Part shown: piece by piece, positions 20,229 to 30,924 of the stretch | Layout of the letters: each line of letters begins with the position of its first letter | How positions within the stretch are numbered: the stretch's first letter is position 1 | Notes under the pieces: generated by a model | Told to the model about the DNA's origin: nothing | Databases searched by the model: none | Seen by the model: only the letters and a program-made list of their open reading frames with translations | Program-made: the position numbers and the translations under genes | Assembly: GCF_900096965.1 (NCBI RefSeq) | Contig: NZ_FMYM01000006.1 | Span: forward strand, 124,001 to 188,000 | DNA: 64,000 nucleotides | Source: Shouchella lonarensis | GTDB lineage: Bacteria; Bacillota; Bacilli; Bacillales; Bacillaceae_D | Direction of reading: 5' to 3'

Positions 20229-21115
20229 ATGCTCACCTTTTTCTGATCAAACCAATTCGCCAACGTTTGCACAAAACCACGTGTTTCATCCCACGATTGC
20301 ACAACTTGATCCATCACTTGTCCGCGTGTTGATTCATTTGCATCTATTTGATTTTCTATTAAGGGAAGCAGCTCTCTTACTGTCAACGCTTCCGCAAGCA
20401 ACATCTTATGCGTTCCTTCAAGCAAATTGACTTCTGATTGAATGGCTTCTAACAACGCCAACAACGATTGTTGTCCATGTTTCCGATGCCACGACTTCAA
20501 TACTTCCACAATCGGACGGTACCCTTTTTCAGGTGCGCAATTTGTTCCACGCCAGATCAGCATTCCTGCAATAGACGTTGCTTGATCAAGAGAGTCAATA
20601 CGCTCTATCATCGGCAAAGGAATATCATCATCTCGTAAACGATCTGCTGCTTTCATTCGTTTCTCAGCCTCGCCTAGAAGTCCGGCTGCCAAGTCTTTAT
20701 GTTCTGGATGAATATGCGGCCACACTTGTTTTAAATCTTCACATGACATGGCACGTGGTTTGACAGCAATTCTGTCTTCACTTTGAAGAAGACCGTTTAT
20801 GATCATTGAAGAAAATAAAACACCCCATGCCTTCTCATTTCCTCTCTCCTCACACACTCCTTGTATATCATCATGCACAGTCACATATTGATCATCAACA
20901 CAAACATAAGCTTGCTCATCCTTTGTTCGAATCATTCGATTCATGAGTACGTAAGGCGTGACACTACAATGATCACGCCATTTGATATGCCAGTTTAACA
21001 ATGTTTCGTCATCCCAAATATGAAATCGCTTTAATCCCTGATCTGTATCAAGGCGACTTTCATCTACACGCTCTACCTTCTGCCAACCATAATGTCTCTT
21101 CAATTCTTCTATCAT
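20225..21115 (-). CDS. Unknown protein between spoVID and ysxE
   Basis: 296 residues from ATG 21115 (AGTAGGTGCCCT before it; the frame is open further but enters spoVID). I do not recognise the family. It is a mostly soluble, charged, alpha-helical sequence without signal peptide or membrane segments. N-terminus MIEELKRHYGWQKVERVDE resembles the opening of YsxE-like coat proteins, but kinase-like loops are not visible. It lies seven bases after spoVID and overlaps ysxE by four, so all three are one transcription unit. The B. subtilis locus as I know it has spoVID followed directly by ysxE. A spore-coat role is an inference from operon membership only. Confidence 0.75.
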   Translation of the reverse strand: MIEELKRHYGWQKVERVDESRLDTDQGLKRFHIWDDETLLNWHIKWRDHCSVTPYVLMNRMIRTKDEQAYVCVDDQYVTVHDDIQGVCEERGNEKAWGVLFSSMIINGLLQSEDRIAVKPRAMSCEDLKQVWPHIHPEHKDLAAGLLGEAEKRMKAADRLRDDDIPLPMIERIDSLDQATSIAGMLIWRGTNCAPEKGYRPIVEVLKSWHRKHGQQSLLALLEAIQSEVNLLEGTHKMLLAEALTVRELLPLIENQIDANESTRGQVMDQVVQSWDETRGFVQTLANWFDQKKVSI

Positions 21116-21122
21116 AGGGCAC

Positions 21123-22124
21123 CTACTTCGCTGATACAGGAATATACAGAATTTGTCCTTCCTCAAGCTGATCCGATGACAAGTTATTAAAACGTGTCAA
21201 CTGCTTTTCTGTGAGGTCATAACGCTCAGCAATGGATGTCAATGTGTCAGCACTTTGAATAATGCACATTCTCCACCGTGTGAACTTCTCCTCACCTTGA
21301 TCAAACATATCTGTTAAATAAATTGTTCTCTTTGAATGGTCTACCTTCTGTTGCTGCTCAGTCATTTCTTCCTTCTCGCATACAACTTCCTCAGTCGATT
21401 TGGGCTCCATTCTTGCGGATGTATTTACTTGAGTTTCTGTGTTGCTTCTCGCCCCACTCATCGTTGTTTCTTTTTCAGACTCTGACACTTGTTTAGAAGG
21501 GACTGTTTGCATTTCATTTGGCTCAACATTCTCCTCTAGTCTTCTCGTCGCCTCGTAAGAAAACGTCGTTTCTAATGACCTCTCTAATGCAGGTTCCTCT
21601 TCGGTCAATGCTTCTTTTTGTTGCTCAACCTCTTCTCTTATCTCTTCCATTTCTTCAGTTTCTGTTGATTCAACAGCTTGCGCCCTCACACCGCTTATGC
21701 ATACATCGGCTGTTAAATCAATAGAGCGACTATCTGGCAGTTCGTAATCAAATCCTTCTACTTCGACATAAATATCATCTACATGCTGAATCCGTGCCAT
21801 TGGGATTGTGATGTCAAGTGGGAATACATGCTCAATTCGCCCAATCCCTCCTGACTCACGTTGCACCATCTCACTTGCTGCCCGAAAATCACTCAGTTCA
21901 GATAATAAGTCGCCGTCACCCTCCTCACTTTCCTCCTCTAGTTGCAGACGATATTCTGCAATAAAGCGCAGTCCCCCTTGAATCGTCACTTGTTCTCCTT
22001 TTTCTTCAATTGAAATTTCCGGCGTCAAGGTCATTCCTAATATCTCATCTACTTCCTGCCCTTCAACTAACCGCACCGAATCTTCAATTGAAAATGTTAA
22101 TGTAGATGAATGCGCCTCCGTCAT
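21123..22124 (-). CDS. spoVID: Stage VI sporulation protein D, short form, with C-terminal LysM
   Basis: SpoVID directs encasement of the spore by coat proteins and binds SafA and SpoIVA. Here 333 residues from ATG 22124 (GGAGGGGTAACA before it); the open frame reaches 22328 but only through the hem terminator. The N-terminal domain (LTFSIEDSVRLVEGQEVDEILGM and the following beta strands to about 135) matches the family. The acidic, Glu/Thr-rich linker (about 150-270) is much shorter than in the 575-residue B. subtilis protein. A LysM module closes the protein (ADTLTSIAERYDLTEKQLTRFNN...LEEGQILYIPV). A sigma-E-like promoter precedes it. Confidence 0.88.
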   Translation of the reverse strand: MTEAHSSTLTFSIEDSVRLVEGQEVDEILGMTLTPEISIEEKGEQVTIQGGLRFIAEYRLQLEEESEEGDGDLLSELSDFRAASEMVQRESGGIGRIEHVFPLDITIPMARIQHVDDIYVEVEGFDYELPDSRSIDLTADVCISGVRAQAVESTETEEMEEIREEVEQQKEALTEEEPALERSLETTFSYEATRRLEENVEPNEMQTVPSKQVSESEKETTMSGARSNTETQVNTSARMEPKSTEEVVCEKEEMTEQQQKVDHSKRTIYLTDMFDQGEEKFTRWRMCIIQSADTLTSIAERYDLTEKQLTRFNNLSSDQLEEGQILYIPVSAK

Positions 22125-22183
22125 TGTTACCCCTCCTATTTCATCCGTTACGATCGCTTTAACGGATATGTTCGTACACTTAA

Positions 22184-22213
22184 CATGTATGATCATCCAC
22201 GAGGCATTATGAC
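22184..22213 (-). promoter_or_regulatory. Possible sigma-E promoter of spoVID
   Basis: Minus-strand GTCATAAT, 14 bases, CATACATG; close to the sigma-E pattern (GTCATATT / CATACANT). spoVID is sigma-E dependent in B. subtilis. Confidence 0.5.
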
Positions 22214-22245
22214 TTTTGATATGGACAAACAAAAAATGAATATAG

Positions 22246-22300
22246 ATCAAAAAGAAGCTCTTGTCTGCTCGTAACGCTTCTCGGCAGACAAAAGCTTCTT
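22246..22300 (-). terminator. Terminator of the hem operon
   Basis: Long stem AGAAGCT(T)TTGTCTGC / GCAGACAA(G)AGCTTCT with TTTTTGAT after it, separating hemL from spoVID. Confidence 0.9.
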
Positions 22301-22312
22301 TACTTAAATACT

Positions 22313-23605
22313 TTATTTTTGAGAACACAGCTTTTTAAATACACTCTCAGCTGCAGCAATGGTCTGTTCAATCTCTTCATCCGTATGTTTTGTAGACAAG
22401 AACATGCCTTCAAATTGCGATGGGGCAATCGAGATGCCTGCTGCTAACATCCCGCGGAAATATGCGGCAAATAATTGTAGATCTGATGTTTGCGCTTGGG
22501 TAAAGTTTGTCACTTGTTCATTTGTGAAGAACAACCCGATCATTGATCCTGCGCGATTAATTGTATGTGGAACACCGTGCGCAGCAGCAGCTTCCGATAG
22601 ACCTTTTTCTAGACGAGCAGCCTGACATTCAAACGTTTCATAGTGCGCAGGTGTCAGTTGCGCTAACGTATAAAACCCGGCTGTCATTGCTAGTGGATTT
22701 CCTGATAACGTCCCGGCTTGATAAATTGAACCGCTTGGTGCAATGTGCGCCATGATGTCTCGCTTCCCACCAAACGCGCCAACTGGAAGGCCGCCACCAA
22801 TGACTTTTCCTAAACATGTTAAATCCGGTGTCACACCATATACACCTTGTGCACAATGGTAACCAACGCGAAAACCCGTCATCACTTCATCAAAAATGAG
22901 CAACGTACCATTTTGTTCTGTCCATTCACGTAACGTTTCCAGAAATCCTGGTTGAGGAGGTACAACGCCCATGTTTCCAGCAACCGGTTCAATGATGACT
23001 GCGGCGAGGTCATCTCCATACGTATCAAATACATATCGGACACTATCCAAGTCATTATAATGAACTGTTAACGTATGTTGTGCCGTCTCTTTTGGCACAC
23101 CTGGGCTATCAGGCAAACCGAGTGTCGCCACGCCTGATCCTGCTTTTATTAAAAGAGAATCACCATGTCCATGGTAGCAGCCAACAAATTTTAAAATTTT
23201 GTTTCGTCCCGTATAACCACGCGCCAACCGAAGTGCACTCATCGTCGCTTCTGTACCTGAATTGACCATGCGCACGACTTCAATAGATGGTACCCGCTCA
23301 ATGACGAGTTGTGCAAGGCGCGTTTCTGCCTCGTGTGGCGCACCAAAGCTTGTCCCAAGTGCAGCCATCTCTTGTAATTGTTCGACGACAACGTCATCTG
23401 CATGACCTAAAATAAGTGGTCCCCATGAAAGGACATAGTCAATATATTCATTGCCATCCAAGTCAACAATCCGTGCCCCTTTCCCTTTCTTCATATACAC
23501 TGGATTCATTCCAACAGATTTAAATGCACGAACAGGACTGTTTACCCCACCGGGCATTAATGGCAGTGCTTTCGAAAATGCTTCTTTTGAGTTCTCCATC
23601 TTCAT
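22313..23605 (-). CDS. hemL: Glutamate-1-semialdehyde 2,1-aminomutase
   Basis: PLP enzyme that converts glutamate-1-semialdehyde to 5-aminolevulinate in the C5 haem pathway. 430 residues from ATG 23605, after GAGGAGGGCTTTATA. The PLP lysine lies in [16 protein letters not shown]. The substrate-binding [15 protein letters not shown] near residue 17 and [20 protein letters not shown] near 118 are typical. Last gene of hemA-C-D-B-L; its start lies 14 bases upstream of the hemB stop, within hemB... the two frames almost abut, consistent with coupling. Confidence 0.97.
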   Translation of the reverse strand: MKMENSKEAFSKALPLMPGGVNSPVRAFKSVGMNPVYMKKGKGARIVDLDGNEYIDYVLSWGPLILGHADDVVVEQLQEMAALGTSFGAPHEAETRLAQLVIERVPSIEVVRMVNSGTEATMSALRLARGYTGRNKILKFVGCYHGHGDSLLIKAGSGVATLGLPDSPGVPKETAQHTLTVHYNDLDSVRYVFDTYGDDLAAVIIEPVAGNMGVVPPQPGFLETLREWTEQNGTLLIFDEVMTGFRVGYHCAQGVYGVTPDLTCLGKVIGGGLPVGAFGGKRDIMAHIAPSGSIYQAGTLSGNPLAMTAGFYTLAQLTPAHYETFECQAARLEKGLSEAAAAHGVPHTINRAGSMIGLFFTNEQVTNFTQAQTSDLQLFAAYFRGMLAAGISIAPSQFEGMFLSTKHTDEEIEQTIAAAESVFKKLCSQK

Positions 23606-23618
23606 TATAAAGCCCTCC

Positions 23619-24599
23619 TCACGATGACTGCGCAAGCCAGCGCAACACCTCTTTGGCATGATACGTTAAAATTAAATCCGCTCCCGCACGTTTCATACTG
23701 ACAAGCTTCTCAAGTACTGTTGCCTGTTCATCAAGCCAACCGTTTTGGGCAGCGGCTTTGATCATCGCGTATTCTCCACTCACATTATAAGCGACAACTG
23801 GCACAGATAATGTGTTTTTCACATCTCGAATAATATCCAAGTAAGACAGTGCTGGTTTCACAATAAGGAAATCTGCCCCTTCCTCAACATCTGAGGTCGC
23901 CTCACGTAACGCCTCAGCTCGATTTGCTGGATCCATCTGATACGTTTTACGATCACCGAAAGACGGCGCACTATGAGCCGCATCGCGGAACGGTCCATAA
24001 AAAGCTGATGCATATTTGACAGCGTAAGACATGATCGGCACATGTTGATAACCCGCTTCATCCAACCCTTTTCGAATTGCATACACAAACCCATCCATCA
24101 TATTGGATGGCGCAATGACATCAGCACCTGCTTCTGCTTGCGATATTGCTGTCTGTACGAGCAACGACAAGCTCTCATCATTTTGAATCGTCCCTGCCTC
24201 AACCAAACCACAATGACCATGATCTGTAAATTGGCACAAGCATGTATCCGCAATGACTGTCAACCGAGGGAATGACGCCTTCACTTGCCGAAGTGCACGT
24301 TGTACAATACCATCTTTTGCATATGCCCCTGTCCCAGTCGCATCTTTATGTATCGGTACACCAAATAAAATGATCGCTGAAATCCCTAGCTCAATGACCT
24401 CTTTTATTTCTTCCATCAATTCATCAAGCGAATATTGAAACACACCTGGCATGGACGGAACTTCTTTTTTTATTTGTCTACCTTCCGTCACAAATAGTGG
24501 ATAAATCAAATCACTCGGTTGTAGCGTCACTTCACGTACAAGACGACGTATGGATGCACTTTGCCGTAACCGACGATGACGTTTAAATGGTTGACTCAT
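23619..24599 (-). CDS. hemB: Delta-aminolevulinic acid dehydratase (porphobilinogen synthase)
   Basis: Condenses two 5-aminolevulinate molecules to porphobilinogen. 326 residues, standard length. The zinc-cysteine motif [14 protein letters not shown] (about 116-129) marks the zinc-dependent type. The two Schiff-base lysines sit in [16 protein letters not shown] (about 195) and [12 protein letters not shown] (about 250). It ends 13 bases before the hemL start and overlaps hemD by four bases at its 5' end. Confidence 0.97.
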   Translation of the reverse strand: MSQPFKRHRRLRQSASIRRLVREVTLQPSDLIYPLFVTEGRQIKKEVPSMPGVFQYSLDELMEEIKEVIELGISAIILFGVPIHKDATGTGAYAKDGIVQRALRQVKASFPRLTVIADTCLCQFTDHGHCGLVEAGTIQNDESLSLLVQTAISQAEAGADVIAPSNMMDGFVYAIRKGLDEAGYQHVPIMSYAVKYASAFYGPFRDAAHSAPSFGDRKTYQMDPANRAEALREATSDVEEGADFLIVKPALSYLDIIRDVKNTLSVPVVAYNVSGEYAMIKAAAQNGWLDEQATVLEKLVSMKRAGADLILTYHAKEVLRWLAQSS

Positions 24600-25354
24600 C
24601 TTTCCTCACTCCTTGCATGCTGTTGTAACGCTGTAAGTAGTCCACTTGCTGTATATACATCGGCTACAATGATTGGTTCAAGACCTAACTCGCGCGCTGT
24701 GTTAGCTGTACGCGGACCAATACATGCAACTGTTTTGAAACGTAAAGATGCTTTTTGCTGCAACTCATCCAAATGGCGTGCAGCTGAAGAACTAAACAAC
24801 GTTATATAATCAAATATTTTTATAGATAGCGTCGCAACTTTCTCAGCATTATAAAAAGGGGAAACGGTATCATATAAAATCAATTCATCTACGTGAACCC
24901 CATACGAACGTAACTGATTTGTCACGCTCCGACGTGAAAGTTGTCCACACACCACAAGCACTCGCGCAGCACTTGTAACTTTTTCAAGCAAAAGGGTTGC
25001 CAACGTCTCACCATCAAATATCAGCGGTGTCAGCACGGGTTGCGTTGCATATTGTTTAATCATCGCTGCAGTCTCTGTGCCGACAGCGGCAATGCGCACA
25101 GTCGATGGGACGTTTGTTTGTCCTCTGAAAAAAGCGCGAACACCATTCACACTTGTAAACACGAGCCAATCATACGTGTGAAGTGTTGAATATGTTTGTG
25201 CCATCTCTGTTGTCAATGGACGGGGCACACATGTAATTAGCGGTAAAAAAGATGTATCGGCTCCCGCAGCGACCAATTGCTTGCCAAAGTCAACTGCGTC
25301 CTCACGCGGGCGCGTCACCAACACCGATTTCCCAACAAGTGTCCGCTCATTCAT
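24596..25354 (-). CDS. hemD: Uroporphyrinogen-III synthase
   Basis: Cyclises hydroxymethylbilane with inversion of ring D to uroporphyrinogen III. 252 residues. Sequence is variable in this family, but [17 protein letters not shown] at the N-terminus, [14 protein letters not shown] near 65 and the late [32 protein letters not shown] are characteristic. Overlaps hemC by eight and hemB by four bases. Confidence 0.95.
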   Translation of the reverse strand: MNERTLVGKSVLVTRPREDAVDFGKQLVAAGADTSFLPLITCVPRPLTTEMAQTYSTLHTYDWLVFTSVNGVRAFFRGQTNVPSTVRIAAVGTETAAMIKQYATQPVLTPLIFDGETLATLLLEKVTSAARVLVVCGQLSRRSVTNQLRSYGVHVDELILYDTVSPFYNAEKVATLSIKIFDYITLFSSSAARHLDELQQKASLRFKTVACIGPRTANTARELGLEPIIVADVYTASGLLTALQQHARSEER

Positions 25355-26270
25355 TTTTTACAGCTGCCAATAACTCGGTCGCGCCTTGGTTTCGCAAACA
25401 AACTGCTACTTCTTCACCTAACTTCTGCGGATCGTGACCAGTGCGTGTTTCTTTTAATATCACTTTTCCATCTGGTGATCCAACGAGACCTGTTAGTGAT
25501 AATTGACCAAACGGTTGTACTTCGGCAAACCCACCAATGGGTACTTGACAACTGCCGTCCATTTCTTGCAAAAATGTTCTCTCTGCTTCAACGGCACGCC
25601 CAGTGGCCTCGTCATGGATCTTCTTTAATAAAGAAACAACTTCCTTGTCTGCACGACGACATTCTAAACCGAGGGCGCCTTGCCCTACAGCGGGTACACA
25701 CATGTTTTTTGGCAAATACATCATCGACTCACCGATCTCATAACCTAGTCGATGCAAACCAGCAGCTGCCAACACAATCGCAGAAAAGTCCTCTTCCTTT
25801 AGCTTACGCAAACGCGTTTCGACATTCCCACGGATCCATTTCACCTGTACATCTGGACGTTGATGCAATAATTGAGCAGCGCGGCGCAAGCTACTTGTAC
25901 CAATAATTGCACCTGAAGATAGTTCTGCAAGCGTTTCTCCGTTGACAGTCACAAGTACATCACGTGGGTCTTCTCGCACCGGTGTCGCTGCCAATACGCA
26001 TGAATCAGGCAAACGTGCCGGTACATCTTTCATCGAATGCACCGCAATATCAATCGTTTCATCATATAAAGCTTGCTCAATCTCTTTTACAAAAAGACCT
26101 TTTCCACCTACTTTTGAAAGCGTTACATCAAGAATCCGGTCTCCTTTTGTCACAATCTCTTTCGTCACAAATTCATATGGCACACGTTGCGCTTTTAGTT
26201 GCGCAATGACCCAATTCGTTTGTGTTAAAGCCAGCTGACTCCGGCGCGTGCCTATTACAATTTTGCGCAT
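25347..26270 (-). CDS. hemC: Porphobilinogen deaminase (hydroxymethylbilane synthase)
   Basis: Polymerises four porphobilinogens to hydroxymethylbilane. 307 residues from ATG 26270; GGGAG lies nine bases upstream, whereas the more upstream starts overlap it. The motifs [28 protein letters not shown] and the dipyrromethane cofactor cysteine in [12 protein letters not shown] are all present. In B. subtilis hemX lies between hemA and hemC; here only a short gap of about 75 bases separates them, with no ORF. Confidence 0.97.
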   Translation of the reverse strand: MRKIVIGTRRSQLALTQTNWVIAQLKAQRVPYEFVTKEIVTKGDRILDVTLSKVGGKGLFVKEIEQALYDETIDIAVHSMKDVPARLPDSCVLAATPVREDPRDVLVTVNGETLAELSSGAIIGTSSLRRAAQLLHQRPDVQVKWIRGNVETRLRKLKEEDFSAIVLAAAGLHRLGYEIGESMMYLPKNMCVPAVGQGALGLECRRADKEVVSLLKKIHDEATGRAVEAERTFLQEMDGSCQVPIGGFAEVQPFGQLSLTGLVGSPDGKVILKETRTGHDPQKLGEEVAVCLRNQGATELLAAVKNE

Positions 26271-26344
26271 CTTCCTCATCTCCCTTGCATGCGCCACGAA
26301 AACGAACCAAAAGGGAAATCACTCACCTTTCGGTTGTCTCGTTT

Positions 26345-27706
26345 TTACATTCGTAAAGCCATTCCTTCAACAAAAGGCAAGTACGAAATTTTCCCTGTGT
26401 CTGACTTGTAATGCTCTTTTTCCACATTTGCTTGTTTTAATTGTTCTTCTAGGGCAAACAAATTCATGACTAATTCCAATGAACGGTCTGCATCTGGTGT
26501 CATCGCGAGTTCCTTTATATGCGTCAAAGGATCTCTTAACATTTGGTTCACAATGCTTTTTGTGTGTTTCCGTAACACTTTTAAATCACGTTCTGACAAA
26601 TGTGGTAGCTTTCGCTCGATACTGTCCATTGTCTCACCTTGGATGATAAGCGCTTTTTCACGTAGCGCCGTAATAAGAGGGACAACACCTAACGTGTGCA
26701 ACCAGCTTTTATAAGCATCTATTTCGTCTGCAATAAGCACTTCAATTTTATCTACTTCCTTTAAACGCTCTTGCTTATTCTCATCAACAATATGCTGTAA
26801 ATCATCAATATCATAGAGGTGTACACCTGCATAGCTCGCCAATGCGGGTTCAATATCACGCGGCACAGCGATGTCAATCATAAACAAAGGACGACCGGCG
26901 CGCTTTTCCAATAAATCACCGACATGACTGTCCGTCAACACAAAATCGAGTGAACCAGTTGAACTTATGACGACATCGGCTTTTTCTAGCGCTTCTGCCA
27001 TCTGAGCAAACGAATACACATCCGCTTGATATGCTGTCGCCAATTCCATTGCTTTTTCCTCTGTCCGGTTCATCACCATCATATGTGCCGCGCCACTTGC
27101 TTGAATGTGCGTCGCTGTAAGCTGCGCCATTTTTCCTGCCCCTAGAATAAGCACATGCTTTCCAGCAAATGTTTCAAAAATCTTCTTGCCTAGTTCAACG
27201 GCTGCGTAGCTAATCGAAACGGCTTGCGTAGAAATGTCCGTTGCCGAATGAACATGTTTTCCAAGTGTCACAGCTTGCTTAAATAATTGATTGAAAATGG
27301 TGCCTGTTACTTTTTCTTTTTGCGCACATAAAAAAGCTTGTTTTACTTGTCCTAAAATTTGTGTCTCCCCAATGACCATTGAATGAAGTCCACACACGAC
27401 GCGGAACAAATGCTTTATCGCCTCGTCATTTTCACGTACTCGTAAATAAGGCGCAAGTTCTTCTTTGTCTATTTGAAACCAATTGGCCAAAAATGTTTTG
27501 GTGAAGTGACGGCCTGTGTGTAGCTGATCCGCTACAACGTAGACCTCTGTCCGGTTACACGTAGATAAGATGATACATTCCATGATGCTTTTTGTTGCAC
27601 GTAATTGCGCAAGTGCATGTGGAAGTTGCGCTTGTGTAAAGACAAGCTTTTCTCTTATTTCAACTGGGGCTGATTTATAATCAAAACCGATCACCAGCGT
27701 ATGCAT
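26345..27706 (-). CDS. hemA: Glutamyl-tRNA reductase
   Basis: First committed step of C5 haem synthesis: reduces glutamyl-tRNA(Glu) to glutamate-1-semialdehyde with NADPH. 453 residues, as in other bacilli. The N-terminal GFDYKSAPVEIREKL, the catalytic cysteine in LSTCNRTEVY (Cys50), HLFRVVCGLHSMVIGETQILGQ and the NADPH fold VLILGAGKMAQLT near 183 are all visible. First gene of the hem operon. ATG at 27706 follows AAGGACGAAC. Confidence 0.97.
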   Translation of the reverse strand: MHTLVIGFDYKSAPVEIREKLVFTQAQLPHALAQLRATKSIMECIILSTCNRTEVYVVADQLHTGRHFTKTFLANWFQIDKEELAPYLRVRENDEAIKHLFRVVCGLHSMVIGETQILGQVKQAFLCAQKEKVTGTIFNQLFKQAVTLGKHVHSATDISTQAVSISYAAVELGKKIFETFAGKHVLILGAGKMAQLTATHIQASGAAHMMVMNRTEEKAMELATAYQADVYSFAQMAEALEKADVVISSTGSLDFVLTDSHVGDLLEKRAGRPLFMIDIAVPRDIEPALASYAGVHLYDIDDLQHIVDENKQERLKEVDKIEVLIADEIDAYKSWLHTLGVVPLITALREKALIIQGETMDSIERKLPHLSERDLKVLRKHTKSIVNQMLRDPLTHIKELAMTPDADRSLELVMNLFALEEQLKQANVEKEHYKSDTGKISYLPFVEGMALRM

Positions 27707-27787
27707 GTTCGTCCTTGCCCCCCTAATCGTCGTTCATTCCGTCATTTCGTAAAAAGTTTCCCTATCTTTATCATTATACACGTCTTC

Positions 27788-27816
27788 ATCATAACATGTC
27801 TGCACTGTACTACCAA
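27788..27816 (-). promoter_or_regulatory. Sigma-A promoter of the hem operon
   Basis: Minus-strand TTGGTA, 17 bases, TATGAT, about 80 bases before the hemA start. Confidence 0.6.
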
Positions 27817-27861
27817 ACAATTTGTGACAATCTTACATAATAGCGGGGCATGTCGAACGGT

Positions 27862-28446
27862 TTACACCATACGCTGTAATATGGCTTTCCAAACGTCTTC
27901 TTTTCCAACACCCGTCTCAGATGAAAAATGAAGCAACTCATCATTTTCATCTTTCTGTAAATCTCGTTTAATTGTTGCCAAATGTTTCTGCCATTTTCCT
28001 TTTGGGATTTTGTCAGCTTTTGTAGCAACGAGGATGACTGGAATCTCTATCTGCTTGAGCCATTGATACATTAATTTGTCATCAGCAGTTGGGGGATGAC
28101 GCATATCGATTAACAATAACACGGCTTTTAACATCTCTCTTTCAGCCAAATATTGCTCGATCATTGTGCCCCATTTCGCCCGCTCTGATTTTGACACTTT
28201 CGCATAACCATAACCGGGCACGTCTACAAAGTATAACCGTTCGTTTACACCATAAAAGTTGAGGGTTTGCGTCTTTCCAGGACGTCCTGAAATCCGAGCC
28301 AATCCTTTGCGGTTCAACATTTTATTAATAAAAGACGATTTACCAACATTTGAGCGTCCTGCCAAAGCGAGTTCTGGCAAGCGATTCGTCGGATATTGAT
28401 CTGGACGAACGGCAACATGTAATAAGTCTGCTTGTGTAACTTTCAT
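27862..28446 (-). CDS. engB: Ribosome-biogenesis GTPase EngB/YsxC
   Basis: 194 residues. Essential circularly typical TRAFAC GTPase acting in 50S subunit maturation. G1 [11 protein letters not shown]2/G3 region [14 protein letters not shown] and [10 protein letters not shown], and G4 ATKADK are visible. Its ATG directly abuts the lonA stop codon, so it is translated from the lonA transcript, as in B. subtilis. Confidence 0.96.
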   Translation of the reverse strand: MKVTQADLLHVAVRPDQYPTNRLPELALAGRSNVGKSSFINKMLNRKGLARISGRPGKTQTLNFYGVNERLYFVDVPGYGYAKVSKSERAKWGTMIEQYLAEREMLKAVLLLIDMRHPPTADDKLMYQWLKQIEIPVILVATKADKIPKGKWQKHLATIKRDLQKDENDELLHFSSETGVGKEDVWKAILQRMV

Positions 28447-30774
28447 TCATACCCCTTCTTTCAACGCATGCTTTAACACATCATCAAGATGCGAAACAAA
28501 AACAATTTCTAGTGACTTACGGACACTTTCTGGAATGTCTTCTATATCACGGACATTTTCACGCGGAATTAAAATTTTTGTCAAGCCTGCGCGCTGGGCA
28601 CTTAATGCCTTCTCCTTTAATCCACCAATTGGCAATACGTGTCCGCGAAGCGTCATTTCCCCTGTCATACCGACTTCTCTCCGGCATGGTCTTCCTGTTA
28701 ATGCAGAAATGAGCGCAGTTGCCATTGTAATGCCTGCTGATGGACCATCTTTTGGTGTCGCACCTTCAGGAATATGAATATGAATATCCTGTTTTTCATG
28801 GAAACGTGGGTCGACGGACAACATTTTTGCATGTGCGCGAATGTAACTAAACGCTGCTTGTGCTGATTCTCTCATCACCTCACCAAGCTTCCCTGTCAAC
28901 ATCAATTTTCCTTTACCTGGCGCACAAGATACTTCTACTGATAGTGTCGTTCCTCCTGAAGCTGTATATGCTAACCCTGTTGCAGTACCGACTTGATCCG
29001 TTGTTTCTGCCTCTCCGTAACGAAACTTCGGTTTACCAAGGAGTTTTTCCACCATTTTTTTCGTAATGATGACTCTTTTTTTCTCCTCTGCCATCAACAA
29101 TTTGACAGCTTTTCGACACAATGTAGCAATTTGCCGTTGCAACTGACGCACGCCCGCTTCTCGCGTATAATGGCGGATCACATCAATCAATGATACATCT
29201 TTCACTTGAAAATCCTTTCCTGACAGACCGTGTGCCTTCATTTCTTTTGGTAATAAGTGATGTCTTGCAATCGCACACTTTTCAAGTTCTGTATAACCTG
29301 ATAAATAGAGCACTTCCATTCGGTCAAGCAAAGGTCTTGGGATCGCCCCGACGTTGTTTGCTGTTGTAACAAACATGACTTTCGATAAATCGTAAGGCTC
29401 TTCTATATAATGATCGGTAAACGTGTCGTTTTGTTCTGGGTCAAGTACTTCTAGCAACGCCGCGGACGGATCACCACGAAAATCTTGCGCCATCTTATCT
29501 ATTTCATCTAATAAGAAAACAGGATTGATTGTTCCAGCTTTTTTCATTCCTTGAATAAGCCTTCCAGGCATCGCCCCAATATAGGTACGACGGTGCCCTC
29601 GAATTTCCGCTTCATCCCGTACGCCTCCTAAAGAAATACGTACGAACTCGCGCCCTAATGATCGCGCAATTGATTGTGCCAACGAGGTTTTTCCAACCCC
29701 AGGTGGACCGGCTAAGCAAAGAATAGGACCTTTCATACTCCCTGTCCGCGCACATACAGCCAAATATTCCAGCACGCGTTCTTTCACAAACTCCAGACCA
29801 TCATGGTCTTCATTTAAAATGGCTTCGGCTGCCGTCATATTTAATCGATCTTCTGTCTCAACCTTCCACGGGATTTGCACGAGCCAATCTAAATATGTAC
29901 GAATCATCGGTGCTTCCCCGACGTTATTTGGCATCCTTTCATAACGTTTCAACTCTTTTAGCGCCTTCTTCAATACAAGTTCAGGCATACCAGAAGTTTG
30001 AATCGCCTCTGTTAATTCAACTACTTCCTCTGCTCTTCCTTCGCGATCACCCAGTTCGTGCTGAATGACTTTCATCTGTTCCCGCAAATAGTATTCTTTT
30101 TGCGTTTGATCCATCGCTTTTTTTACTTGTTTGCCAATCTTACGTTCCAGCGCAAGTACTTCTTGTTCATTCCCAAGGATATCTATCAATGTCTGTAAAC
30201 GTACAGTCACATCAATCGCCGCAAGTAGCGACTGTTTTTGAGCAATGTTAAGGGTTAAACTAGCAGCAATCGTGTCAGCAAATACTTCTGGATTCCGTTC
30301 CTCTTTCAATTTTATGACCGTTTCTTGTGATGCTTTACGAGATTGCTTCGCGAATTGTTCATACATTGTATAAACTGTACGCATCATCGCTTCCATTTGC
30401 GGCGTCACCACCGTTGTCATAGTCTCATGAATGCGCACTTCACTAAAGCGTTTGCTTCCTTTATCAACAAATGAAATCATTTCCGCCCGCGAAAGACCTT
30501 CGACTTGCACACGTACAGTCCCATTTGATAATGCGGAAGTATGGTTGATACGCACTAACGTACCAATTGTATATAAGTCTGTTTCTTGTGGATCCTCTGT
30601 CGTCAATTCTTTTTGTGTAGCTAAAAAAAGAAGATCATCGTTTTTTCTCGCTTCATCTAATGCTCGAAGCGATTTCTGTCTCCCAATATCTAAGTTCATT
30701 CGAACACCAGGAAAAATAAGCACGCCCCGTAATGGCAATAACGGTACACGTTGTACATTGCTTTGAACGTCCAC
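28447..30774 (-). CDS. lonA: ATP-dependent protease LonA
   Basis: 775-residue cytosolic AAA+ serine protease for misfolded and regulatory proteins. N-terminal substrate domain to about 200, Walker A GPPGVGKTSLAQ (about 355), Walker B VFLLDEIDK, and the C-terminal protease domain with the Ser-Lys dyad in KDGPSAGITMATAL (about 675) and GGLKEKALSAQRAG (about 718). Start GTG at 30774, ten bases after GGAGG. Operon lonA-engB. Confidence 0.97.
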   Translation of the reverse strand: MDVQSNVQRVPLLPLRGVLIFPGVRMNLDIGRQKSLRALDEARKNDDLLFLATQKELTTEDPQETDLYTIGTLVRINHTSALSNGTVRVQVEGLSRAEMISFVDKGSKRFSEVRIHETMTTVVTPQMEAMMRTVYTMYEQFAKQSRKASQETVIKLKEERNPEVFADTIAASLTLNIAQKQSLLAAIDVTVRLQTLIDILGNEQEVLALERKIGKQVKKAMDQTQKEYYLREQMKVIQHELGDREGRAEEVVELTEAIQTSGMPELVLKKALKELKRYERMPNNVGEAPMIRTYLDWLVQIPWKVETEDRLNMTAAEAILNEDHDGLEFVKERVLEYLAVCARTGSMKGPILCLAGPPGVGKTSLAQSIARSLGREFVRISLGGVRDEAEIRGHRRTYIGAMPGRLIQGMKKAGTINPVFLLDEIDKMAQDFRGDPSAALLEVLDPEQNDTFTDHYIEEPYDLSKVMFVTTANNVGAIPRPLLDRMEVLYLSGYTELEKCAIARHHLLPKEMKAHGLSGKDFQVKDVSLIDVIRHYTREAGVRQLQRQIATLCRKAVKLLMAEEKKRVIITKKMVEKLLGKPKFRYGEAETTDQVGTATGLAYTASGGTTLSVEVSCAPGKGKLMLTGKLGEVMRESAQAAFSYIRAHAKMLSVDPRFHEKQDIHIHIPEGATPKDGPSAGITMATALISALTGRPCRREVGMTGEMTLRGHVLPIGGLKEKALSAQRAGLTKILIPRENVRDIEDIPESVRKSLEIVFVSHLDDVLKHALKEGV

Positions 30775-30837
30775 CTATCAAACACCTCCACCCAATCGAT
30801 CCGCTTATATCACTTATTTGAAGACTCATGATGGGAA

Positions 30838-30868
30838 AAAGCGCCCCCCATTACGGATGCGCCCCTTC
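30838..30868 (-). terminator. Probable terminator after lonB
   Basis: Minus-strand GCGC...GCGC stem with partly paired interior (ATCC/GGGG) followed by TTTTTCCC. It suggests lonB and lonA are separate transcripts. Confidence 0.5.
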
Positions 30869-30924
30869 ACCTATCAGAGATCATCTTCTCATTTTATCCT
30901 ATTGTGCGTCCAATTGTCTAATGT

